From Ananas comosus (taxonomy: Eukaryota; Streptophyta; Magnoliopsida; Poales; Bromeliaceae), in the NCBI RefSeq assembly GCF_001540865.1, contig NC_033640.1, positions 10,682,764 to 10,746,763 on the forward strand: a stretch of DNA of 64,000 nucleotides, written 5' to 3'. The notes below the pieces were generated by a model, which worked only from the letters and a program-made list of their open reading frames with translations, had not been told where the DNA came from and made no database searches. This document shows, piece after piece, positions 48,901-60,107 of this stretch; positions within the stretch are counted from its first letter, which is position 1, and the number at the start of each line of letters is the position of its first letter. Made by a program: the position numbers and the translations under genes.

Positions 48901-50569
48901 CCATGTTTTAACTGGGTAGCGATCCAAATCACTGAGGTATTGTATCAAAAAAAATTCTATAAAAGGGGCATATAATGTAAGCACAATTCTATTTTAAAGA
49001 AGTTTGGAAGGGCATATATGAAACCTCAGAACACACAGATTAATAGTATATATGTAATCAGATATTTTTGCAGGGGTATATGAATAAATATCCCAAGAGA
49101 AAAGGTAAGGCAAAAATATATCAAACATGGTAAGATAAATTATACCTGGTAGTAGTAAGCAGGTTGAAATTCCCACTCAGTCAAAGGATTATCTGATGTG
49201 CCAAAATGAGACAACGTGGCTGGAATAGCCGCCGAGCTCGTCTCAAGTAACTCAGCGAAAACAAGGAACTGCCTACTGAACCAATCCCAGTGAAGGAAAG
49301 CAACTTCAACCACCCCCACTAGCTGTTTGTAACTCGTAACATGTTTATGGAACCATGTAATTGCTTCTACCACCTTTCCACCATGGAGTAACAAAGTCGA
49401 TATTTTGAAGTGCAGCTGCTCAGCCACTGCTTTTATCTCAACTAGGCGTTGGATTGGTGGCAACCTTGTTGTGGTCCCAGTCATCTGAATATTTAAGCAT
49501 AAAAGATTATTGACGAAATTAATATATTAAAGCCTTGTTTGGTTACACTTCTCTTTACTTCTAACTCAAATTCTATGCCATGGAGTTGATTGGTGGATTT
49601 ATAGATTGATAATCTATACATCTATGGTTTGCAACAAGAAACTAAAAATTTTGAAGTGGCTTCTTTCACTTATTTGTCCTTTTACAAAGAACATTACTTA
49701 GGAAGCTACCAACAATTATAAGAAGAGAGAAGTCCATTTGCAAGCACATTGTGCATTGAATTTGAGTTTCAAAAAAAAGGGGCGGCGGGGGGAGTGTAAC
49801 CAAACAAGACTTATATTAGTAAAGCTTCACTAAAGAACACATTACAGGGCAGAACAAAATAGAATGGAATGTACCTCACGCAAAGCACGATATCCATCTT
49901 CATAGTATCTCAATGCTTCTGCCCAATCTTTTCTGAACTCAGCATAAACAGCAACCTGAAGTTCAAGCAGGCACAATTATTTACAGTAAATTATAATGCT
50001 GTTAGAAGTTGCAAGAAAAAAGAAATCGATATCATTCTTATATCAGCTTCCCAAGGAAATGGATTGTTAAGGTAAAGACAAGATGCAGGCATCAAAATGT
50101 GTCCTGAGGAGAAAGGAAAAGTTACATAGAGCTTTTGTTCCATATATAAACGCCCTTGGGATAAAAAGAGAACTGTTTTTCATAAGGCAGTTTCCATACA
50201 GATTTTACAATGTACCATACAGCTAATAACCATAAGACAGGAAAGATTCTTGCCTTGAAACAGTAGCGTATATTTAGCTCAGTAGAAGTAAAGGTCTTCT
50301 TCTCAACACGGATTCTTATCCTTCGACCTTCCTCTCTATAATAAGTCATACATAACTCGGAAAATAAGCTTGCAAGCCTGCATAGGGTTGATAAATTTTA
50401 ATAAGTAGAAATTATAACTTTTATGCAAATTAGCCACGACATATTGAACAATCAGTGTTCCCATTATTTGATATCAGCTTAGGGTATTCTCCCCTACTGG
50501 ATTTTCATTATGTGAGAAAAGGATATAGTAATCAGGTGTTCTACAGAATTCAACTAATAATATATACAA

Positions 50570-50638
<69 letters not shown>

Positions 50639-50915
50639 GGCTACTGTGCTATTAGGAACACAGCAGTTCTTGTGCTCCTAACTTTCTAACCACCCATCAA
50701 GTTTGATGGGTGGTTAGAATGAGAGAGTGAGGAGATATTGAAGAGAAATTCAAGAAGAAAAGAAATTGAGACACCCAATTTCTCCCAATATCTCCTCTCT
50801 CTCTCATTCTAACCACCCATCAAAGTTGATGGGTGGTTAGAAAGTTAGAAACACAAGGGCTACTGTGCTCCTAATAGCACAAGGGCTACTGTACTATTAG
50901 GAGCACAATAGCCCT

Positions 50916-51009
<94 letters not shown>

Positions 51010-52964
51010 GTCGAAACAGTAAAAAGAGAAATGCTGAGATGTCCACAATAATATGCTTATCCATATAATGCTACTAGGTAAAGGCAACCAGCAATTACGA
51101 TTTTATCATTCTGGATATACCTGTTTAGTGATTGTCTTAATTCGGATGAATCATTCTGAACAAACACAATTAGGTGCTTAGCATCAATCTCTGCACGTTT
51201 TCTCAATGCAATCATGAGGTCTTCACTCAACGCATCTGCATTAAAATAAATCGTTATCACAGATTATGCACATAGTGGTTACTCCAAAAAAAATGAAAAA
51301 AAAAGCAGAAAAAAAGAACAAAAACCAGTAACCATGAAATTGCAAACTCAAGATCTCTAACACTACACCAAGCAATGGCTCCTAAAATGTACAAGTATGA
51401 AAAGAAGGAAAAACTCCGGCAGCCTCACTGGCTGATAGTCAACAAGGAAAAAGGTGAGTTACACAAGTGATACCATAAACTCTTACCGCTAACTTGAGTC
51501 TGAACAATGACAACCACTAATCTGGTGTTTCTTCCATGTAACACAGATCTGTCAAAACAATGCATCAAATTAATCAGTGATTGCTCTGAGATTATAGAAA
51601 TTTTTTTGACACCAGGGCAGGATATCTACGAAGACATCAACAAGAAATATGACTTTGAAATAGGTGAAAAAATTACAGTGAAGTAATAGCAAATAGGTAG
51701 TTGACCAGAAAAGAAAAATGATAGCATGACTAGCAACTTTTAAAGCCAACAGGCTTCAATAAACAAATATGCAAGTCATTTTCTGATGCCAATCATATAT
51801 TGTAAAAGCTAAGAGCTAAGCTTGTATCCACCATAAGAGAAAAACTTTAGCACTTAGAGCAACAAGAAAAATTTTCTAATGTCATCACAACTCCAATCTA
51901 AATATCGTTAGTCGACACACCACATGAGAAGTATGATATTACAGGTTGCTTGTTCCTTTTCCTACAAGGCATTTGAAAGTCCATACACCATATAGATTCC
52001 ACAAAAACAGATACTTGAGGATGAATTTATAACCTTAGCATGATTATCTCTACGCATAAAATTAGCAGTCACACTAGTAAGGCATTAACATGTGTCTAGC
52101 ACATTCCAGCGTTCAATGCCAAGAGACACAGAGAATACACAGGATCCTACATTGCGCCTTTTCCCACCCAACAAAATACTGTTTTTTCTTTCTTCATCTG
52201 AGCCACAGCCTTTTAAATCTATTATCCACAAACGGTGAATGAAGTAATAAAGTACGCTCACAAGGTCATTGCAAGCCCCATATCTATCCGTTATTTTATC
52301 TATAAACTACAGAATCAATTGCAAATACCAGGTTTTTCTAGTGAAGCTTGGCCACTCTTCTGAGATTTAATCGGTTAGAATTATAGCCGGGATGAGCTTT
52401 AAGGCAGAAGGAGAGCACACTGTACTCCTTTTGTCTCATGACATGCTTGTTACAAGTGCCCCCATTCTCCCGTAAAGTAACAAGGCTAAATAAATTTGAA
52501 GCTGAGTTCTAGTCGGTTCTGTGTATACAACCAAACACTATAGTCCGGAATTTCGGTACTAGAATAAAGAGAAAATTTTGAGGATAAAAATAGAACAGAT
52601 ATAGACGAGGAAGGAAACCATACTTCAGATTCTCAAGATCGGTGCAGACCTGAAGCCACTGCGCGGGATCGCCGGTGACGTGATCGGATCTGAAGAGGGC
52701 GGCGGCGACGGCGGGAACCCTAGTGCGGTGCTTCAAGAGCCAGTCCCTCTTGAAGATCCCGGCGGCGGGCTGGGGAGGGGCGAGGGGGTCCCTCTGCTTC
52801 CGGGCGAGGAGGGAGATCTTGGAGAAGTCGGGGAGGGCGAGGGTGTTGATCGGCGGCTGCTCCGCGTGGAGGAAGCCGGAGATCGTCTGGTGGAGCTCCG
52901 GGCAGCCCACGATGCACGCCAGCGACACCGGCGGGGTCCGGAGCTCCTCAGGGTAGTCCTCCAT
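45967..52964 (-). CDS. TRAPPC11: TRAPPC11 homologue (trafficking protein particle complex subunit 11, foie gras/gryzun)
   Basis: Large subunit of the TRAPP tethering complex acting in ER-Golgi and trans-Golgi traffic. Nine exons keep phase: 52964-52624, 51548-51487, 51235-51121, 50377-50254, 49955-49875, 49484-49146, 48749-48583, 48460-47616, 47423-45967, giving 1176 aa, the expected size. Exon 1 gives MEDYPEELRTPPVSLACIVG and a GC-rich N-terminal region. The middle exons give the foie-gras segment (YYREEGRRIRIRVEKKTF, VYAEFRKDWAEALRYYEDGY, FHKHVTSYKQLVGVVEVAFL, WEFQPAYYYQLAANYL, YRQEGWATVLWESLGYLREC). The long last exon gives the beta-rich gryzun part (LNSLGPALVGETFIVPVSIH, RLTSMSIKLEGESDD, PHAILGIPFSFYVKIRNST). 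Intron 4 uses a GC donor. Introns 3 and 5 contain inverted-repeat elements. Confidence 0.94.
49532..49810. mobile_element. MITE with 18-bp terminal inverted repeats in TRAPPC11 intron 5
   Basis: Ends gccttgtttggttacact on the left and agtgtaaccaaacaagac on the right, an almost perfect 18-bp inverted repeat. Length is about 279 bp with no ORF. It fills most of the 390-bp intron. I could not fix the target duplication, so the superfamily is open. Confidence 0.78.
50577..51007. mobile_element. Large inverted-repeat element with microsatellite arms in TRAPPC11 intron 3
   Basis: The whole 430-bp segment is mirror-arranged. The left arm is (TA)n(GA)n, then tagggctactgtgctattag, then ctaaccacccatcaa. 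The right arm is ttgatgggtggttag, then tactattaggagcacaatag, then (CT)n(TA)n. Additional inner copies of gggctactgt and of the ctaaccacccatcaa hairpin make it more complex. Probably a foldback/MITE-type element. Confidence 0.75.
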
Positions 52965-53358
52965 GGCGAAACGAAGATCTAGGGTTCCCCACGCCTTATG
53001 GGTAGGGAGATCGGAGTGCGAAGAGGCGGGCGATCTCAGAAACCCTAGCGAGACGGGCGGAGACGAAGAGGGAGAGGGGAGAGCACGTGGGGAGAATCGA
53101 TGGAGATCGGACTATCGGAGTCGAAACTTTGAGAACTAGGAGAGGAGGATCAAAATCATAGATAGAAAGAAGGGTTAACTAACATTTTCTTCGTTTCTAT
53201 AGGATCTTTTTGCATATTTGCAGCCTAGCAAATCTTGCAAGTTACACTACACAGTACACAGTCTACACCCTGCCTGTGCCTGTAGTAATTAGTTTGACAG
53301 GTAAATTCAAACCCGACCCAAACCCGGCCCAGGTCCGCCCTCCAGGTCGATTATCGAG
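52965..53358. other. TRAPPC11 upstream region
   Basis: Promoter/5' leader side of TRAPPC11, GC-rich near the start codon; no individual promoter element can be supported. Confidence 0.45.
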
Positions 53359-53854
53359 TATGGGTGTAAACGAGCCGACCACGAGCGAGCTGGGACCGGC
53401 TCGTGTTCAGCGCTCTCAGCTCGCTCGTGTTCGGCTCGTTTACGAAACGAGCCGAACACGAGCTGGCTCATTATGAGCTCGCTAACGAACAATNAATATA
53501 TATAAAAAATAAATTTATAAAATTTTATTCATTAAATTTTGATCTAATAGTAAAAATTTTACATATAAATGAATCTTTTTATAATTAAGCTCGCCTTTTA
53601 TTTTTATTTTACTAAAAATTAAATAATAAAAATATATATTATATATATAATTATTTATTTATATATATAAATACAAATTATATAAATTATATAAATATAA
53701 AATATTTGTATTCGAGTTGTTATCGAACCGCTCGTGTTCGGCACATTTATTAAACGAGCCGAAAAATTCAGTTTCGGCTTGTTTACTAAACGAGCGATTC
53801 GATCTCGAGCTCATTTCAAACCGAACACAAGCTGTGAGCTGAATTGCACCCCTA
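53359..53854. mobile_element. Non-autonomous hAT-type MITE
   Basis: Ends are tatgggtgtaaacgagcc on the left and gagctgaattgcacccct on the right, imperfect inverted repeats of the TAGGGGTG type. Flanks ttatcgag (53351-53358) and ttatggag (53855-53862) agree at 7 of 8 positions, an 8-bp target duplication typical of hAT. The arms hold many cgagccgaacacgagc-type self-complementary words around an AT-rich centre with an N at 53494. No transposase. Confidence 0.8.
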
Positions 53855-54190
53855 TTATGGAGTATTGAGTATTGACTAACATCGCCTTCCCTTTTCCGCC
53901 AATTTCTATTTTCGCCGCGCACGATAGCAGGAGGCAGCTGAAGGAGAAGAAGAAGGCGAAAGAAGGGAGAGCTTTGGCCTCGCTCAGAAAGGGAAAATGG
54001 CGACTGTCGTCGTCGGGTGGTCGCCCCCTTCGCTCGTGATTACTCCTGATAATGAATTGTCAGACCTAATCACCTCTGATAATGCATTTGTACTCCCGCT
54101 TTGCGCTATCACCTAATAATCCATCTAGTGGATTCTGCCTTTTTTTTCCCCTTAATCCACCTGAATTTTACTGTTCCTTGTATTCATTCT

Positions 54191-54723
54191 AGCAAATTCC
54201 TGGTGAAAATCTGAACAAGGAACTAAAAGTACTAGCATCACTACCTGAGTTTTCAAAGATGGGAATCATGGGATAGTTTTGATAACAGATGCTGATGCGG
54301 TCCTGTTGAATTTGTTGCTTTATCTGCCGCACTCTACGTTAACCAGGTCGGTAGAACTTTTCTGCTACAGCTATATTGCAATGATCTCAAATGTTGTATT
54401 AAACCAATAGGTTGTTTTAGTTCATTAATATCTGACTTCTAATTTTCGGAGACTTAAGTTTAACTGTCTCAAATGACTGAATTTTCTTGTTAACTTATAG
54501 CTACTACAATTATTTTTTAATCATGATTTGCTGCTCAAAGTTTTGCATAAAAATACAACATGCAGTGTACAAGCCAAACTTGTTGTATAAGATAAACACT
54601 CTGAGGTAGCAGCTAGTTTGATTTCAGCTTACAATAGTCGAAAGCTTCGTGAAGCACTGGGTGAATTTCATCCTGGTTGACAAAAATGGGTGAAAAGCTT
54701 TGAAAAGTTGCTTAAGAGCAAGG
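54191..54723 (+). pseudogene. Decayed gene fragment of unknown family
   Basis: Exon-like stretches read protein-like in the plus strand: IPGENLNKELKVLASLPEF at 54196 onward, then after frame breaks and a stop GPVEFVALSAALYVNQ up to a GT donor near 54347. A third piece, LISAYNSRKLREALGEFHPG, lies near 54615-54680, followed by an in-frame stop and then KWVKSFEKLLKSK. An ATG at 53998 starts a 39-codon ORF that could be a first exon. I do not recognise the family. Interruptions by stops suggest a pseudogene or truncated duplicate. Confidence 0.35.
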
Positions 54724-55418
54724 TCAGTTTTAGTAGTTATGTAGCTAATACTGATTTCAAGCAGGTTTTGATATGATTGGATTGTTCACTTTTAGGCTAG
54801 TTTCACATTTAAGAGATAACATGCCATCCTCTTCTCTTTTTTTTTTCTCCTTTTCATTTTCACGCTATAAGAGATGAATATGGTGTCTCATTAAGAGTTT
54901 TATTTTTTATTTTTTTTAGATTAAGGCCTTTTATCGTCTCGAAATTAACAGGAAGAGCTCAGCCATTGTGTGATATGTAATATCTGTATTATCTTTTCAC
55001 CTTGTTTGATTAATCACTTTAGTGAACTTGAAAATCTTCTAAATTTGTTCCATCCTTTTCTGTTTATTTTTTCCCACTTTTTTCCAGTTTAGGATGTATG
55101 TGCTGGGTCGGGCCATGGGCCATATTATTGGGTGGAGTCCTGCCAAAAACAAATATGTTAGACCTATTCCTCTGCATTAAACTTGTCAGCCCAAATTGGA
55201 AGATTATGGAGGCCTAGCACATGTATTCCTAGGTAGCCCATATGTTGTCACTGGAATACTGACAGCAAGAGATCCAAAGCGTTTGAGAGAAAGAGAAAGC
55301 CCAGCCCCAAAAGAACAGAAACGGGGAGTTGCGATTCGAAATTTGAACTTTCAAAAGATAAAGCCGTTGCTGCTGGCGCCGGTGCACCGCCCGGCCAAAC
55401 TCTCCTAAAAGTGAAAAC

Positions 55419-55428
55419 CCCAACGGCT
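55419..55428 (+). promoter_or_regulatory. MSA-like mitosis-specific element in the CDKB2 promoter
   Basis: The sequence cccaacggct carries the AACGG core and matches the MYB3R-bound MSA consensus except at its last position. It lies in gene orientation about 165 bp upstream of the ATG of a G2/M kinase. Function is inferred from the motif and family knowledge. Confidence 0.55.
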
Positions 55429-55590
55429 CTCGGCGCTGACGTTTAAAACCCGGATTCCCATCCCCATCTCCGGCAAAACTTTTTTCTTTTTTTTTCTGAA
55501 AAAACTTTCATTTCCAAACTTGATCGCCCCCCTCCATCAATTTCTAGATATAGAGCGAGAGAGAGAAAGAGAAGATCTTGAAAGAGAGCA

Positions 55591-57609
55591 ATGGCGCGTG
55601 TTCAGGGTCAGGGTCAGGGTCAGGGTCGGGCGATGGATCTGTACGAGAAGCTGGAGAAGGTAGGGGAAGGGACGTACGGGAAGGTGTACAAGGCGAAGGA
55701 GAAGGCGACGGGGAGGATCGTGGCGCTCAAGAAGACCCGGCTCCCCGAGGACGACGAGGGCGTCCCTCCCACCACCCTCCGCGAGGTCTCCCTCCTCCGC
55801 ATGCTCTCCATCTCCCCCCACGTCGTCAGGTCTCCATCCCTCTTCCCCTTCCCCTTCCCCTTACCCCGCCCCCCCCTAAAAACCCCTTCCATCCGTCAAT
55901 CAATCCCTCCCCCCCCCTCTCTCGCTCCTGGCATTGCCGCCAGCCTCATGATCCGTTCCCACATCTCTTCTTGTGTTGTGCTGATAGGATCGGCTGGTGA
56001 TTCCTTGGATTCTTTTCTTTTTTTTTTTTTAATGACAACCCTCTTTTTTATGTTTTTGCAATTTTTGTCTGATTTTTTTTTTTTCTTGTGTGATATTGCC
56101 GAGCAAGCATATTGAGAGGCTCTTCCTTTCCGGTTCCTTCCCTTTAACGCGCAAGTAGCCTCCGTATTTTTCCCCTGATCTGATCTGTGTTGATATTGGC
56201 CTCTTAACATGTATAGGCTGTTGGATCTGAAACAAGGCGAGAACAAAGAAGGGAAGACGATCCTCTATCTGGTCTTCGAGTTCATGGATACCGACCTCAA
56301 GAAGTTCATCAGGAGCTTCCGTCAGACCCACGAGATGATCCCACCAAAAACTGTCAAGGTAAGTTCCCACAATTTATTTCATCGATCCATTTCTCGCAGC
56401 CTCAATGATGAGTAATCTGTGATCAGAAACATTTATTTTCAATACCTCTTCTCGCTAATTAGATCGAAGAAAACAGTACGTCGATGCATATAAGGTGAAT
56501 TCAGACCCATATCAATAATTTCCTTGTTACAGATTTTGATGTACCAGCTCTGCAAAGGCATCGCGTTCTGCCATGGTCGTGGGGTACTCCACAGGTACGA
56601 AATATTATAACATTACAGCGGCTCCTTTAGGTCGTGATAAGAACAGCGGGTCTCTCTTGTTAATGAATTGTAACCATGTCTTTATCATCGCAGGGATCTG
56701 AAGCCCCACAATCTCTTGATGGACAATAAGACAATGATGCTCAAAATTGCCGACCTCGGGCTTAGCAGAGCATTCACTATCCCCCTCAAGAAATACACCC
56801 ACGAGGTATAATAAGCTCTCCTATATTCACTCGCGTTTTCTTTGAACTTAGCATCTAGCTCCTTTTGGCTTGTTCCACAAGACTACAGCTAACTAAGCAT
56901 CACTGTCGCAGATTCTGACGCTGTGGTATAGAGCTCCTGAAATTCTCCTTGGTGCCACACATTATTCAACACCGGTTGATATGTGGTCTGTTGGCTGTAT
57001 ATTTGGTAAGAAAGGAAGCATTTTTCTCACAGAAAGATCGTTTTCTCCATGAATGGTAGCTAATTTTTGTGTTTTGATACTAAATTATAGCTGAACTGGT
57101 TACGACCCAAGCACTGTTTCCTGGAGACTCTGAATTGCAACAGCTACTGCACATTTTCAGGTTTTTTTTTTTTTTTTGGGCTCCTTTTCCAGTTCTTTAT
57201 CTTTCTGCTCAAACATTCGAAAAAATTGTGTATATTTATGGTTTATTTGGGTGATGCAGGTTATTAGGTACCCCAAATGAGAAAGTGTGGCCTGGAGTAA
57301 GCAAACTGGCAAACTGGCACGAGTATCCTCAGTGGAGCCCCAAGAGTCTTTCCTCTGCTGTTCCTAATCTCGATGCCGATGGGATTGATCTGCTCTTGGT
57401 GAGCATCAAATATGGCAATATTTTGGATCTAAATTGTCTTAAGTTATGAGCTGATACTATCGACTGCTTCCATTTATTCAAATCTGATATCTATTGTTCT
57501 TCATTTTGTTTTGCAGAAAATGTTGCAGTATGAGCCTTCAAAGAGGATTTCTGCAAAGAAAGCAATGGAACATCCGTACTTCAATGATGTGAACAAGGCA
57601 TACTCTTGA
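55591..57609 (+). CDS. CDKB2: B2-type cyclin-dependent kinase (CDKB2)
   Basis: Plant-specific mitotic Ser/Thr kinase acting with cyclins at G2/M. Eight exons keep phase: 55591-55829, 56217-56358, 56533-56594, 56694-56805, 56912-57005, 57091-57160, 57260-57398, 57517-57609, giving 316 aa (302 from the second ATG at 55633, [16 protein letters not shown]). The glycine loop is GEGTYG, the ATP lysine lies in VALKKTR, and the cyclin-binding helix is PPTTLRE, the B2 variant. The catalytic loop is HRDLKPQN, the magnesium motif DLGLSRAF, and the activation-loop segment [12 protein letters not shown]. The N-terminal extension has a Gly-Gln repeat from (CAGGGT)n. Exon 1 is GC-rich. An MSA-like box lies upstream. 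Confidence 0.94.
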
Positions 57610-57773
57610 GAAACTGCTAACTGTGTAGTAACATGGCATCACCATATTTGTACTTTTTGGTGTTGCAACTGTTCTAGTAACTCCTACTCACTATTGTGAC
57701 TCATGTGATCTCAGTTTGGTCACTTGCTTTCCTCAAGCATTGCTATTACTTTACCTCAAGGAACCTCAATTCG

Positions 57774-58055
57774 TTATGTTTTTAGTGTAACTTGGTTTGT
57801 TGTTGGGAGTGAGACACTTTCTTTTATGTTCTCTGGAGAGACGAAAATTGCCTCCACAATTAACATGTTATGTTTTTAGTGTAACTTTGTTTGATGTTGG
57901 GAGTGAGACACTTTCTTTTATGTTCTCTGGAGAGACGACAATTGCCTCCACAATTAACATGTTATGTTTTTAGTGTAACTTTGTTTGATGTTGGGAGTGA
58001 GACACTTTCTTTTATGTTCTCTGGAGAGATGAAAATTGCCTCAACTATTAACATG
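57774..58055. repeat. 94-bp tandem repeat x 3 downstream of CDKB2
   Basis: Three units start ttatgtttttagtgtaact at 57774, 57868 and 57962 and share gttgggagtgagacactttc. Only a few substitutions separate them. They lie 165-450 bp after the CDKB2 stop, possibly in or just past the 3' UTR. Confidence 0.95.
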
Positions 58056-58968
58056 AGGTCTGCTATCGAGATTTCAGTTTCATGATTCTTTGGTCTGCTA
58101 TAATGTGATGAATGTGATGCTGTGTTATGTCATGAATATGCACGTATAGAAATTCCGATCTGCAGTATTTGATGGTCAGTCAATAGGGTTTGTTCTTTTC
58201 CTACTATGTATGAGATTCTACTTGCTGCAAACTCGTCAACTATTCATGAAATCTCAGCAGTTTCCGAAACTCAAAAGAGAAAAGGTTAAGAATGAGGATT
58301 GAAAAACCCATGACAACTCTGTGAATATTGTTCATGCTTTAACAGGGGTCGTAAAAAAGTTAATATAATACACTGTCAAATTGTACTCTCATTATTATCA
58401 AGCGATCGACTTTCATAGAAGAGTGAACTTGCAATGCAATTTGGCACGTCTAGAGGTCATGAAGGAAAGTTGGCCGGTGCTAGAGTAAAATAAGCTTTTG
58501 GTGAGAGCCATCTAAGAAGCGTCATTCCCGGCAGCCCTGACTTTTTGTTAATGATGTAAATAAATATCCTTTTGTTGAAGCCAGAAATAGATGCTTCAAA
58601 TGTGAGCTCTGATTTTGGGTTGATCTGGCTAATCAAAGTAAAGAAGTTGCCTGTTCGGCAGAGATAAAGAAGCTGTTTGGACTGGCTTAGGCAGAAGTTC
58701 TCTTAATACAAGCAGCAAAAGTAACATGTTTAATAAATTAGCTTTTATTGCGGCGTAAAGCTAAGTAAATAAAAGAGTTTGTAAGCCTATCCATGAGAAA
58801 AACTTTCTGTTGCTGTAGCAATCATGACTGATTTATTAGCCTCTCTTTATGCAGAAGGTTTCCCATATAATTTTTCTCTTTTTTTTTTTTTCCAAACTTA
58901 ACTATTTTATTATTAATATTAGTAGTAGTAGTAGTAGTAGCAGCAGCAGCAGCAGCAGCAGTAGTAAC

Positions 58969-59003
<35 letters not shown>

Positions 59004-60107
59004 TTTATAAGAAAAATTAAGAACAGAACACTGCAAAGCCATCCAATTTCGTTGTTGGGCCATAGGAACAACTAGCCCAAAGAGACCCCAAGTGGCGGTA
59101 GTTGGGCTCCGTATGTGGGCCGACGCTTGCCTACTTTACATGCCTAGTTTATTGCCGTGCCAAGCGTTAAAGTTCTACGGAACAACCCCCGTTTTCCCGT
59201 CTCTCCGGCGCTGCCACAAGGTACCCCAAAACACCCCTACTCGATCTGCTTCTCTTCTTCTCTCTCTGTCTCTAAGCTCTGTTTCTGAAATTTTGATGGT
59301 TTGATTCGATGCAATAGCTAGGGCTAGGGCTAGGGCTTGATCGCTGGATCTGCAAACCCTTATCTAATGGAGCCTAGGTTTGTGAAATTCGATGTTATAT
59401 GTTTAAATTCGTGTGTGGATGGTCTTTTTGCAGGGAGGAAAACGCAAATTTTTTAGTCTTTTTCTGATCCTTTTCTTCTCCTAACTTGGGTTTCAAGACG
59501 TTTTGCAGATTATTGACTTGAAAACAGCTAGAGATAGAGATTTTTTTAAAGGGGGGGAGAGATTTTTTTAAAAGGGGGGCTTTGGGGGAAGCTATTGAGT
59601 ATTGACGACTCGATCGGTTTACTCGTAACGTGCAGTATTTACGATTCTCGCTGTAGCCGACCGCTTAGGGCTTCTTTGCACATCCGATTTTGAGGTCTGT
59701 CTGGCCTGATAGCAGCTCGTGTCTGAAGTGCTCTTTTCGAGGAGAGCTGTTTTGAACAATCACGCCGGTTTTATTTTCATGAATATCCCCTAACAGCTTC
59801 TGAGTAGCAGCTGGAAGCAAAAGCCTCTATTGTGAGCTTCTTCTAGTTTCCAGGGAACAGAACTCGTTGTTTCCGCTCTCGAATTTGTATTTGCCAGGCT
59901 GCTGGCTTCTACCTTGGAGAAGCTGTTGCTGAAGCTGGGACAAATAAGCAAATTATGACCTAAGCTCCCCTCCCCCTTTTCCTTCTTTTACTATTAGTTT
60001 CATAGAAAAAGGTCCAACTTTTTGTAAGCGAGCGATGTTCTGACATTACCACTTCAATCATTTAGGGTTTGTGGAGATTATATTATCTGCTTCCTTTCCC
60101 TTAAACA
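58056..60107. other. Intergenic and U2AF35 5' leader region
   Basis: No coding region. Near 59220 the sequence ccacaag|gtaccc looks like a donor, so the long stretch before the ATG at 60108 probably contains a 5' UTR intron, as is common for this gene family (inference). A gctagggctagggctaggg run at 59317-59337 is telo-box-like. Confidence 0.5.
58921..59000 (+). repeat. Compound microsatellite (AGT)n(AGC)n...(AAT)n
   Basis: About seven AGT, seven AGC/AGT, then a TAA run, between CDKB2 and U2AF35. Confidence 0.95.

Noticed and set aside
52680..52982. 100-codon plus-strand ORF
   Set aside because: Antisense of TRAPPC11 exon 1, which has a clear homologous protein on the other strand.
55537..56246. 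Minus-strand ORFs opposite CDKB2 exon 1 and intron 1
   Set aside because: Shadow frames of a GC-rich kinase exon; the plus strand carries the conserved kinase motifs.
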